DNA of 43,344 bases. It comes from Alphaproteobacteria bacterium 41-28. GTDB lineage: Bacteria > Pseudomonadota > Alphaproteobacteria > UBA9655. Shown piece by piece: positions 8,056 to 18,600 of the stretch; the first letter of the stretch is position 1; each line of letters begins with the position of its first letter. The DNA is taken from contig MKUL01000009.1 in NCBI GenBank assembly GCA_001897795.1, forward strand, positions 1 through 43,344, given 5' to 3'. The position numbers and the translations under genes are program-made. Below the pieces are notes generated by a model that saw nothing but the letters and a program-made list of their open reading frames with translations, did not search any database and was not told where the DNA came from.

Positions 8056-9008
8056 TTATTAAAAATTTAATGGATATTAACAGTTCTCCCATATTTTATA
8101 AAATGGACGGCTTTGTTCATGATCCCTTTTTTTTGAAACTTGAAGGGTTAAATATTGCAAAATCTGTTAAGTTGAAAACAGCAAGGTATATGTTCGAAAC
8201 ACACGAAAAAAATGGGAATATTATAAAAGATAAAACGAGAATCATATGTTCAAGTTCTGGTAACTTAGCTATTGGATTAGCTATTATTTGCAAAGATAAG
8301 GGATATCCATTAATCTCTGTTGTTGATCCAAATACCAATACACTTGCAAAAAAGCTTGTTGTATTATATGGAGGAGAAACTATAGAAGTAACAGAACGAG
8401 ATAATAGTGGAGGTTTCTTACAAACAAGAATTAATCTCATTAATCAAATGTTATTAGAGGACAAAAACCTATTCTGGATTAATCAATATGATGATGTTGA
8501 GAACTATAATGCACATTATCATACAACAGCCAAAGAAATACTTCATGAAATACAAAATGTTTCTTATTTATTTATAGGTGCTGGCACAACAGGAACTCTA
8601 ATGGGATGCGCAAAATATTTTAAAATACATTCACCTGAGACAAAAATTATTGCAGTTGATAGCGTGGGGTCTGTTACTTTCTCAGGTAAAGCCGCAAGAC
8701 GATACATTCCAGGATTAGGCACGAGCATCGCTCCTTCCATTGTTGATCGGAGTTATGTAGATGACATTATATGGGTTGAAGAGCCCGATACAATTCGAAC
8801 CTGCTATAACGTACTTAAAAAATATGGTTTATTTGTTGGGGGATCTACAGGAACTGTCCTGCATGCTGTATCTACTTATAAATATTCTAAAAATATAAAG
8901 GGGAATATAGTAGCAATAAGTCCAGATTTTGGGGATGCCTACTTAGATACTGTATATAATCCGGAATGGGTAAAAAGTAAATATGAACTCAATTTAGGAG
9001 ACCTTTAA
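8052..9008 (+). CDS. sbnA: SbnA-like PLP enzyme (ACEGA synthase) for Dap
   Basis: The protein has 318 residues and belongs to the fold-type II PLP family (cysteine synthase-like). Lys40 in the SVK motif is the probable PLP-binding lysine. SSGNLAIGLA (68-77) is the substrate loop, and GAGTTGTLMG (176-185) is the glycine loop holding the PLP phosphate. In staphyloferrin B synthesis SbnA condenses O-phosphoserine with glutamate to N-(1-amino-1-carboxy-2-ethyl)-glutamate (ACEGA). The direct SbnB-like neighbour, overlapping by one base, supports that role over a plain cysteine synthase. It starts inside the stop of the DUF1015 gene (ATGA overlap). Gene order resembles sbnA-sbnB and the Dap pairs of other antibiotic clusters. 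Confidence 0.85.
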   Translation: MIIKNLMDINSSPIFYKMDGFVHDPFFLKLEGLNIAKSVKLKTARYMFETHEKNGNIIKDKTRIICSSSGNLAIGLAIICKDKGYPLISVVDPNTNTLAKKLVVLYGGETIEVTERDNSGGFLQTRINLINQMLLEDKNLFWINQYDDVENYNAHYHTTAKEILHEIQNVSYLFIGAGTTGTLMGCAKYFKIHSPETKIIAVDSVGSVTFSGKAARRYIPGLGTSIAPSIVDRSYVDDIIWVEEPDTIRTCYNVLKKYGLFVGGSTGTVLHAVSTYKYSKNIKGNIVAISPDFGDAYLDTVYNPEWVKSKYELNLGDL

Positions 9009-10021
9009 TGAACAATAATTTACATATTATAACTGCGGATACTGTGCGTGAGATTCTGGATCAATATCCTCTAGAGCTGTATGAGATTATTAAAAATAGC
9101 TACATTCTCCATGATCAACAAGGAAGCATTAATGCTCCAAGTAGTTTTTTGTTTTTTCCACATCGGCCTGAATCGAGAATTATTGCACTTCCTGCTGCGA
9201 TTAAGCCTAACCAAGAAAAATTCAATGAGATAAGTGGCATTAAATGGATAGCGAGTTATCCAAATAATAAATTGAAGCATATGCCGCGTGCTTCTGCTAT
9301 TATCATATTAAATCATCCAGATACAGGGTTTCCCATGGTTTGTATGGAAGGTTCACTTATCAGTGCGACTCGAACAGCACTTTCTGGAATAGTAGGAGCA
9401 GAATATCTCTACAATAAAGATAAGAGTTGCAAATCATTAGGTTTAGTTGGCAATGGTTTTATAGCTAAACATATTGTTAAGTACTTATTTTTGCTTGGCT
9501 GGAAAATAGAAAATATTCATTTATATGACAAATTTTCTTCGTCAGTGGAAGACTTTCGTCAATATATCCAATCCTTTGGGGATCTTAAAATAACGATTCA
9601 CGATTCTGTATCCACACTTATTGAATCATGCAGCTTGATCGCTTTTACAACCACTGAAAAAATTCCCTATCTTAATGATCATAATCTATTTAAACATAAA
9701 CCTTGCATCCTACATATATCGCTGCGTGATATTTCTCCTGACATTATTCTAGATTCGATTAATGTAGTAGATGATAGTGAGCATATACTAGCAGCGAATA
9801 CATCAGTCCATTTAGCTTATGAGAGGAATAAAAAGGACGCTTCATTTATTACAGCCACTATTGGACAAGTTGTTCAACAAAAACAAACTATCCCAAAAAA
9901 CAAAACAATTGTTTACTCTCCCATGGGATTAGGAATATTGGATTTATCCGTAAGCCAATTTGTTTATGATAAAGTTAAAAAACAAGATTTAAAAAATATA
10001 GAAAATTTTTTCCCATCTTAA
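9008..10021 (+). CDS. sbnB: SbnB-like ACEGA dehydrogenase (ornithine cyclodeaminase fold)
   Basis: The protein has 337 residues and belongs to the ornithine cyclodeaminase/mu-crystallin family. The nucleotide-binding motif GNGFIA is at 148-153, preceded by the family signature MEGSLISATRTALSG at 113-127. SbnB oxidatively cleaves ACEGA with NAD to release L-2,3-diaminopropionate and 2-oxoglutarate. The start shares a base with the preceding stop (TAATG), and TTTAGGAGACC supplies a strong ribosome site. With the SbnA-like enzyme it makes a complete Dap route, which fits the diamino-acid code of A domain 4. A true ornithine cyclodeaminase is less likely given the partner gene. Confidence 0.85.
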   Translation: MNNNLHIITADTVREILDQYPLELYEIIKNSYILHDQQGSINAPSSFLFFPHRPESRIIALPAAIKPNQEKFNEISGIKWIASYPNNKLKHMPRASAIIILNHPDTGFPMVCMEGSLISATRTALSGIVGAEYLYNKDKSCKSLGLVGNGFIAKHIVKYLFLLGWKIENIHLYDKFSSSVEDFRQYIQSFGDLKITIHDSVSTLIESCSLIAFTTTEKIPYLNDHNLFKHKPCILHISLRDISPDIILDSINVVDDSEHILAANTSVHLAYERNKKDASFITATIGQVVQQKQTIPKNKTIVYSPMGLGILDLSVSQFVYDKVKKQDLKNIENFFPS

Positions 10022-10497
10022 ATAAAAAGATGAAATTAAAAATAAACCTTTTTAGAGATTGCTTAATGATGATTTTGCTTCTCAGTTTAATGAATTGTCA
10101 GAATGTGACGAGGGAGTTCAAAATTATAATCTGATTTTTTCTCTCATTGTGCCATTCTCAAGCAAGTGAATTTGAATGTCTTTGAGAAAAATGAATCCTA
10201 AGCTATTTTTAACTAACTAACAAAAGAGATAGTGGCTTGGATAAAAGGGGGTAATGAAGAAGGAAGTATTGCTCAGTAGCAGTTCACAACAGAGGATGCC
10301 AGAATAAAGCTTAAAAAACATTACTCCACTGTAGATTAATAGGCAAATCATGCAGTTGCTGTACTAGGAGGAGTTTTCTTCCATGCGATTGTTGGTTTCT
10401 TTATGGATGCCTTCCAATATATTCCTTGTCAGAATATGCTATTCATGTAGAATAATTTTTCCTCCTAATGATAACTTACAAGCTAATTGGAGCATTT
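10022..10497 (+). other. non-coding gap with decayed gene fragments
   Basis: This 476-base gap inside the biosynthetic block holds a transposase-like tail (10226-10339). It also has a short membrane-like reading at about 10344-10450 (VAVLGGVFFHAIVGFFMD) that recalls a major-facilitator transporter segment. Neither is an intact gene. It may mark where the hydroxylase and NRPS genes were joined to the Dap cassette. Confidence 0.45.
10226..10339 (+). pseudogene. possible transposase C-terminal tail
   Basis: The reading EIVAWIKGGNEEGSIAQ, TAG stop at 10277-10279, then FTTEDARIKLKKHYSTVD resembles the tail of IS630-type transposases, which often end in a TEDARIKLK-like motif. It is short and carries an internal stop. 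The family call is from memory and tentative. Confidence 0.35.
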
Positions 10498-11382
10498 ATG
10501 ATAAATACAAGTTTGAGAGTATCAGAGCCTCAATCTAATAAAAATGAGAATTTGTTTAATGAAGAAAATAAAAAGGTGTGGAGGCTTTCATTTAAAAGAA
10601 GAGAAGAATTTTTAAAACAATACAATGATTTTATTTTAGATGATTATATAAGTGGGTTTCATGCTTTAAAACTCGATCCAATCCAAATTCCCACTTTAGA
10701 AAAGTTAAACACATCCTTAAAGAAAACTGGGTGGAAGGTAATATATGTTGATGGTTACTTACATCAAAATTATTATGCCGAACTTTTATCGCAAAAAATA
10801 GCCCCTATTAGTAAGCATGTACGCTCTCTATCTCACCTATATTATGCTCCTGGCCCTGATATGTTACATGATATTTTTGGGCACTTGCCTATGCTATTTT
10901 CACCTGATTATTCAGACTATATTATCTCACTTGGAGGAGTTATGAGAAAAGCCCCAGCAAATACCTATGAAAATCAGCTATATCAATTACATATTGAACT
11001 TGCGAATTCTCATGAAACATTAGGGAGTGACCACTGTCAAACAAAAGGAATAGAAAGAAAAATTGAGAAAATTGAGCATAATTTAAATATATCCCCACCC
11101 ATTTATACATTGCTAGAGCGTTTTTTTATGTGGACTATTGAGTTTGGCATTTTATTAAATAATAAAGGCAAATTTCAAATGTATGGAGCAGGTTTATTAT
11201 CATCAGAAAATGAGTCTGAATGCTTTTGTAAAAATCAAACCAAAGTTATTCCTTTTACTCATGCTGCAACAAGAATTGGATATAATTTTTCTTCTTTTCA
11301 AAAACAATTTTTCTTTGCTAGTTCCTTTATATCTTTAAGAAATGAATTAAAAAAATTTGAGCAATTATTGTTCAATAAATGA
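10498..11382 (+). CDS. aromatic amino acid hydroxylase (phenylalanine hydroxylase-like)
   Basis: The protein has 294 residues from ATG 10498, which is preferred over an in-frame ATG at 10468 because GGAG stands nine bases before it. It is a pterin-dependent, non-haem iron monooxygenase. PGPDMLHDIFGHLPMLF (118-134) carries iron ligands His124 and His129. MWTIEFGIL (211-219) carries the third ligand Glu215, and YGAGLLSS (229-236) is the usual family motif nearby. The length fits single-domain bacterial enzymes (about 260-300). Known members make tyrosine (PhhA) or meta-tyrosine (PacX in pacidamycin synthesis). Its place directly before the NRPS genes suggests it supplies a hydroxylated aromatic residue; which ring position is attacked cannot be told. 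Confidence 0.87.
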   Translation: MINTSLRVSEPQSNKNENLFNEENKKVWRLSFKRREEFLKQYNDFILDDYISGFHALKLDPIQIPTLEKLNTSLKKTGWKVIYVDGYLHQNYYAELLSQKIAPISKHVRSLSHLYYAPGPDMLHDIFGHLPMLFSPDYSDYIISLGGVMRKAPANTYENQLYQLHIELANSHETLGSDHCQTKGIERKIEKIEHNLNISPPIYTLLERFFMWTIEFGILLNNKGKFQMYGAGLLSSENESECFCKNQTKVIPFTHAATRIGYNFSSFQKQFFFASSFISLRNELKKFEQLLFNK

Positions 11383-11701
11383 ACATATAACAGAACCTCT
11401 AAGGACCCAATTTTCCGAGAGCAGTTCCATCAGCAGAATGGCTGTAGCGAGGGCGGCGGATTCATCCATTGGACTGGAAAAATAGAACTTTTTTAAGCGA
11501 GGGTTTGTTCCTGAATTATGACAGCGCTAGTACAAACATTATTCCAAATCAAGTGCCTTTTTAACATTTTTTTCACCTCTATAAATATTCTCAACCAATC
11601 AGTTTATCATATGGGAGAGTCCCAGTTGTTATTTTCTGTTGAAAACCCAACAGCAGGAAGTAATATAGGGCATTGTATTAATAAGCTAAAAAAGGATATC
11701 A
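11383..11701 (+). other. 319-base gap before NRPS1
   Basis: No convincing gene or terminator is seen. A 63-codon ORF (11518-11709) overlaps the NRPS1 start but has no recognisable domain and was not accepted. A patch of higher GC near 11420-11475 may be a remnant of unrelated DNA. Confidence 0.4.
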
Positions 11702-12601
11702 ATGATTAACTGTTATCTGATAGGCACAACAGGATTACTAATAAAGTGCGCGGAACTTTTAATAGAACAAGGGTATGCTATTGAAGGGATCATATCTCCC
11801 GATGATAATGTTCATCGTTTTTCACAGAAAAACTTTATCTCTACTTTTGATAATATAAAAGGGGCAACTGCAAGTTTAAAAAATATTAAATTTGATTATT
11901 TATTTAGCATAGCTAATCCTTTCATTATTCCAAAGTGGCTTTTGCAAAAACCAAGAAAACTAGCGATAAATTATCATGACTCACCTTTGCCAAAATATGC
12001 CGGAGTCCATGCAACATCTTGGGCGATTTTAAATCAAGAAAAAATACATGGCATCACTTGGCATGAAATGAGCCAAAGAGTTGACGCAGGCAAGATCTTA
12101 AAGCAAATTACTTTTCCCATTCACGAAAATGATACAGCCCTATCCCTAAATCTCCGCTGTTATGAAAATGCTGTCAAAGCGTTTGAGGACATGTTGGATG
12201 ATATAGAGCGTGATGAATTAAATGGAATTAAACAAAATCTATCAGACAGAACCTTTTTTGCACTCCACCAAAAGCCTTTTGGAGGGGGTGTCATAGATTG
12301 GCATCAAGATACGGCTTATATAAGTAGGTTATCAAGGGCATTATACTTTGGTAGTTACCAAAACAATTTAACCAGAGCTAAAATTATACTCCCTCAGGGT
12401 TTAATCTTATATCCCCAAAAAATAGAGATTATGAACAAAGAGTCCGGAGCTTTACAATCAAAGCCTGGAACAATAGTCTCGATCAGTGAGAATGGGCTTT
12501 CAGTATCATGCAAGGATGGTGTAATTAGAGTACAAGAGTTGCTTATTACTCATGACTATCAGCTTCCTTTAAGTGAAGTTTTAAGAACATCAGGTATTAA
12601 A
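11702..12601 (+). other. formyltransferase (F) domain of NRPS1
   Basis: Residues 1-300 follow methionyl-tRNA formyltransferase and ArnA. Catalytic Asn90, His92 (NYHDSPLPKYAG) and Asp128 (RVDAGKI) keep the N-x-H...D spacing of the family: 36 residues from the Asn to the Asp. A C-terminal FMT-like subdomain spans about 197-285. By analogy with LgrA it should use N10-formyl-tetrahydrofolate to formylate the amine of the A1-loaded residue on the carrier protein, capping the peptide. Confidence 0.85.
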
Positions 12602-15600
12602 GTAGGCCACATTCTGCCGGTATTTAGTAATAAGCAATTACAGTATTTTACTGATTTTATGCAAGATGCAAGTAAGGATACAAATTATTGGCTGCCTAAA
12701 TTAGAAACTAGTAAAAGAGTAAATATACCTTGGCCTGCAAAAGAAAATGATGGTTTAATTTTTAAAACAACAATTAATTTATCTCAGAAAAGGTCCAGAG
12801 CAGAAATAATAACTTATATACTTATATGTTTGAATAAATTAACCCATACAGAGGCAATAAGTTTATATTATGCAGATGAAGATACTCAGAAAGTAGTAGA
12901 TGAAAGTCAAGGATTAGCTTGTGCCAAAATATATAGTGTTCATTTCAGTGCGCGAGATTCAATGGGGTCACTTATTTGTAATGTATCCAACCAGTTAAAT
13001 TACGAGAAAGAGTACAATAAGTTATTAAGTGTTGACGCAGCCTATCATGCATCCGAAAGAGCTAATATAGGGATCCAGGTTCAGTATCTAGAGGGGGAAT
13101 GGCAAAATATGCTAGATCCCATGACAGATATTAGTTTTATCATAGATCAGAATGGTAAAAGTGTAGATTGCATTACTGCTAAAAATAAAGAAGCGGAAGT
13201 GCTATGCAGCAGGTTACAAGGATATTTTTCTATCTTGGAGCAAGGTTGCTCAGAAACTGAGTTGCTGGGCAATATAACGCTCAATACAGAAAATGAAATT
13301 AAAGAAATAACTACATGGAACAACACCGAAAAACGATATCCACACAACAAACCAATACATCAGCTCTTTGAAGAGCAGGCAAAAAAGACTCCTGATAAAA
13401 TAGCTGTTATTTACGGTAGTCAGCAGCTTAGCTACAAAGAATTAGATTCCAAGGCTAATCAGTTAGCGCATCACTTAAAAGGACTTGGCGTTGGTTCAGG
13501 CGCACTAGTGGCTGTTGCTATTGAGAGATCCTTAGAAATGGTCATTAGCTTGCTGGCAATCTTAAAAGCTGGTGGGGCCTATGTTCCTTTAGATCTAGAT
13601 TATCCGGAAGATCGTCTAAATTATATACTAGGAGATACAAGGGCGAAGGTGCTTTTAACTACATCTGAATTTGTAAGTCTTTTTAGTCATTATAGAGGAG
13701 ATATTATTTCTTTAGATAAGGAGTGGGAGCAGATCTCTAAGAATCTTGTGGTTAATTTACAGCATACCATTTCTCCTAATGATCTTGTTTATATTATCTA
13801 TACCTCAGGAACTACAGGGAAACCTAAAGGAGTAGGTAACACTCACCAAGGTCTAGCAAATAGACTTCTTTGGACGCATGATTGTTATCGTATAGCAAGC
13901 CAAGATTCTTTTTTATACATTGCCTCGGTAGGATTTGATATCGCAGTTTGGGAAATGCTCTTTCCGCTAACGGGAGGTGCGTCCCTAATCATTCCTTTAG
14001 AACAAGAAAAGAAAGACATCCACTCTCTCATCAAAATAATTGATAGGTGGAAAGTAACAAACGTTCATTTTGTACCATCATATCTTAGCTTGTTCATAGA
14101 CAGTATTAAGAGGCATGAGGGGCAGTCTTTAAAGCAAATCATCACTGGCGGAGAGGCGGTATTAAACGAACTAAAGTTAAAATGCCTGAGCGCACTTAAA
14201 AATACAGTATTGTATCTTGCCTATGGGCCAACAGAAGTCGCTATTAGTGTTACACATTGGGACTGTAGAGAAGGTGAATACGGAAATAAAACATTAATTG
14301 GAACTCCGATATTCAATACTCAAATACATGTTTTGGATACAAACCTGAACCAAGTTCCGATCGGAGCGATAGGTGAAATTTTTATAGGAGGCGTGGGTCT
14401 TGCGAGAGGATACTTAAATAAGCCTGGACTCACTGCCGAGAAGTTCATTGCGAACCCCTTCTCCAATGCCCCAGGTGAAAGACTTTATAGGACTGGAGAT
14501 CTTGCGAGATACTTACCTGATGGTAATATAGAATTTATAGGCCGCGTAGATCACCAAGTTAAAATAAGAGGGTTCAGGATAGAACTTGGCGAGATTGAGA
14601 GTGCTATATCATCTGTAAGCGGAGTTAAACAAGTCATCGTGCTTGCACGAGAAGATGAACCAGGTCAGAAGAGACTTGTCGCTTATGTTGTACCAAATAA
14701 TCAAGTACTATTAGATGAAGAAGGAGATACAAAACAACAAAGTTTCATAACAGACATCAGGCAAGAATGCAGTAAGACCCTACCTGACTATATGAGACCC
14801 AGTCAGATCATGCTACTTGCAGAGATGCCTCTTACGTCGAATGGCAAGATAGACAGAAAAGCTTTACCGAAACCAGAAGGGAGAGAAGGTTTAGAAGCAT
14901 ACCAAGCTCCAGAAGGCTTAATAGAAAATAGCTTAGCCTTCATATGGAAGGAACTCCTGCAGGTAGAAAGAGTAGGCAGAAATGATAACTTCTTCCATCT
15001 AGGGGGGGATTCTATAGTTAGTATCCACATGGTCTCACGAGCGAGGAAGCTGGGTATTCATTTTGACGTTAAGCAAATATTTGCAACTCCAACTATAGCT
15101 GGAATTGCTGCAAATAGCAGAAGTCAAGATCAAGCGATAATTCCACAACATATGATGGCAGGTAATGTTCCTTTGTTACCAGTTCAAGAAGCTTTCTTTG
15201 CTCAAAAACTAGTGAATAAAAATCACTACAACCAATCTATGTGGTTCATACCTACATTTAAACTAAGTCATCAGGATAAAGAAAAGCTCAAAAACTGTCT
15301 TAAAAGTATATATCACTATCATGACACATTGAGGCTCAGGTACGATTTGTATTGTTCCTCTAACAATAGTAACGAAGTTAATGGTCCTACCATACCAGTG
15401 GTGCAGTATTATCATGACGGTAATCCGTTTTTTTGGGAAGAGATAGTCATTGATACCTGGCATGACGATATCTTATTTCGAGAGGGCACAAAAATACAAC
15501 AGGGCTTAGACATAGTAAATGGCCCAACTAGTAGAGTTGCTTGGTTTGAATCTAAAGACGGATATCAAGGGATGTTATGGGTAGTCCATCATTTACTCAT

Positions 15601-18600
15601 AGATGGAGTAAGCTGGAGAATACTATTAGATGATCTAAACACTTCATTTGGTAATACACAACTTCCAGATAAAACTCATAGTTACCAAGAATTCTCTAAT
15701 TATCTAAGGCATAGAGATGATTTTTCAGAAGTGATTAATTATTACCAAAATATTCGTAAAATGGATTATTCCAATCTTAAATTAGAAAATAAAAATAAAG
15801 AAGGCGAAGAATTAGTATTTCAGCACATTAATATCTCTCTTTCCAAAGAAGATACCCTAAGTTTTATTCAGAAAAGTCATAATAGTTATAATACGCAAGC
15901 GAATGACTTACTGGTCACAGCGCTTTTACTTGCGGTAAGTTCATATAAAGGAACCTACGACTTGTTGCTAGAATTGGAAGGACATGGACGAGAGGGGGAA
16001 CTTGATCTAAGTAGAACCTTAGGCTGGTTTACCAGCATGTATCCAGCTTATCTCAAGCTATCTGATCCAACGGATTTATCTAGATGCATTAAAGAGATCA
16101 AAGAGCAATTAAGAGCAATTCCTGAGAGGGGTATTGGGTATGGTATATGCGTTTCACAGAATAAGCTCTCTCCAATAAAAGGAGATTTAATTTTTAATTA
16201 CTTAGGGCAGTGGGATACAGGAAAAGAGGCACATAAATATTTTAATTTTGGTTATAATTCCAAGGGGCACGAGATTGATATCCACAATACAAAGCCACAC
16301 GCTTTGATTATTGAAAGTGGAGTCCAGGATGGTGTGTTAAGTTTTACTTTCACGTACTCAAATGAGTATAACAAAGATACCATAGTTAAGTTAGCAAACG
16401 CCTATAAGGCTAATCTTCAAGCCGTGATCAATCACTGTACTAATATTAGTAATTATGGCTATACGCCTAGTGATTTTGATCTAGTAAAGATCAGTCAAGG
16501 AGATATTGATAGCTTATTTAACCAACGTAATATCCAGGATTTATATCCAATAGTTCCTATTCAAAGTGGGTTGCTATTTCAGTATCAATTGAACCCAAAT
16601 TCAGATGCGTATTTTGTACAAGGTATTTTTGAGATTGATAATTTACCGAATGTTCAACACCTTAAGCAGGCATGGCAAACAATATTAGAGCGTTATGAGT
16701 GCTTAAGGTCATCTTTTGCATATAAAACACTCAGTAGCCCAGTTCAAATCATTCATAAATCGGTAGATATTCTTTGGAGAGAGGTAGATATTTCTCATTT
16801 AACTCAGGAGGAACAAGAGAAGACCTTAGAAGATACTATATTACAAGAAAGGCACGAAGGTTTTGATATTCAAAGCCCTCCCTTGCTCAGATTCAATTTA
16901 CTAAGAAGGCGCCAGAATAACTACTATCTCATCTGGAATCAGCACCACCTACTAACCGATGGCTGGTCTATGCCGATCATTCTGAGTGAAGTTACTAAGA
17001 TATATGAATCATTAGAAAACAATACGCCCTTAAGTTTTAAAACAAGGAGACCATATAAGGACTACATAGCTTGGCTAAATAAGCAAGATCGAAGTAAAGC
17101 TGTTGCTTATTGGAAGAAAGAATTAATCAATGCGACTCCTACTAAAATTGGGACAGAGGTTATAGAGAAGGCGAACTACATAAGAGAATTATTCGCCTTA
17201 TCAGAATCGCAAACGGACGCATTAGCTCAATTTGCTAAAGTGGCTGGGGTAACTTTAAACAGTGTGTTTCAAGCTGTATGGTCGTTAATTTTAAGTCAGC
17301 ATACAAGGCAGGAAGAGGTTACTTTTGGAGTAACTGTATCAGGGAGAAGCATTTCATTATCCGGAATTGAAGATATGGTTGGAATATTTATTAACACCGT
17401 ACCATTCAAAGTTGAAATAAGACCTCATGAGAGTCTGCGGGATCTCTTGCAAAGAATTCAAAAAGTTACAATTACACATCAAGATAATTCTTATTTGCCA
17501 TTATCAGAAATTCAAGCAACAACAGCAAGGGATCTATTTGACAGTATTTTTGTATTTGAAAATTATCCGTTAAGTGAATCAGATACGATAAGTACGGATA
17601 ATCTCGATAAGAGATTTCATCTAAACCCTATCAAGTTAGTAGAGAAAATTGAATATCCTATAGGTATTATGATCTGTCCTGGTAAACAGATTAATATTCA
17701 TCTTCATTATCAAGATAACTATTTTACGCGTGAGAAAATCGATAACATTAAGCAAGGTATCGTAAGTATATGTGAACATCTACAGACGAGTAATATGGCT
17801 GTAGGTAATATTCCTTCTATTGCACAGGATACTTCCATAAAACTCTTACAATGGAATAATACAAAAGCGGATTATCCTGAAGGCAAATGCATACATGAAT
17901 TATTTGAAAAGCAAGTCGAAGAAACTCCCAACAATATAGCTATTGTCTATGAAGAGCAAGAACTCACCTACCAGCAACTGAATGAAAAAGCAAATCAACT
18001 AGCCCATTATCTAAGAAGCCTTGGAGTGGGACCTGAGACGCCTGTCGCTATTTCTGTTGAAAGTCCATTTGAGATGGTCGTTGGTCTTTTTGGGATCTTA
18101 AAAGCAGGCGGTGTTTACATCCCCCTAGATATATCTCATCCGGAAAAACGTCTTGAGCGCATGCTTGAGGATATGCGGGCTTCTGTTCTTCTCACCCAAA
18201 CTAATCTTATAAAAAAATTTAACATGTATAAAGGTACGGTTGTTCTTTTAGATAAAGAAAAGGATAATCTTGCACATTTGTCAACTCTTAACCCTCGTTC
18301 TCACGTATCTCCACATAATCTAGCCTATATCATTTTTACTTCAGGCTCTACGGGTAAACCCAATGGTGTTATGGTTGGACACAAACAACTTGTAAATCTT
18401 ATAAATTCTATAGGGGATATCACCACTCTGCAACAAGGTGATTCATTTATTCAAAATGTACCTTTTTCTTTTGACCCTTCGTTGTGGTCTACGCTTTGGC
18501 CTCTAACCCAAGGTGGATATTTATTGTTACTGGATTACTCAAAACTACGCGATTCAGAATATATTCTTAAATCAATTTCAGATCATTCTGTAAAAGTTTT

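Noticed and set aside
8052..10021. Cluster as a staphyloferrin B-type siderophore pathway
   Set aside because: Only the Dap pair is shared. There is no IucA/IucC-type synthetase, citrate synthase or receptor; a seven-module NRPS is a different chemistry.
11518..11709. 63-codon ORF overlapping the start of NRPS1
   Set aside because: No recognisable domain and no good ribosome site. The overlap with the well-supported NRPS1 start and its AT-biased composition suggest chance.
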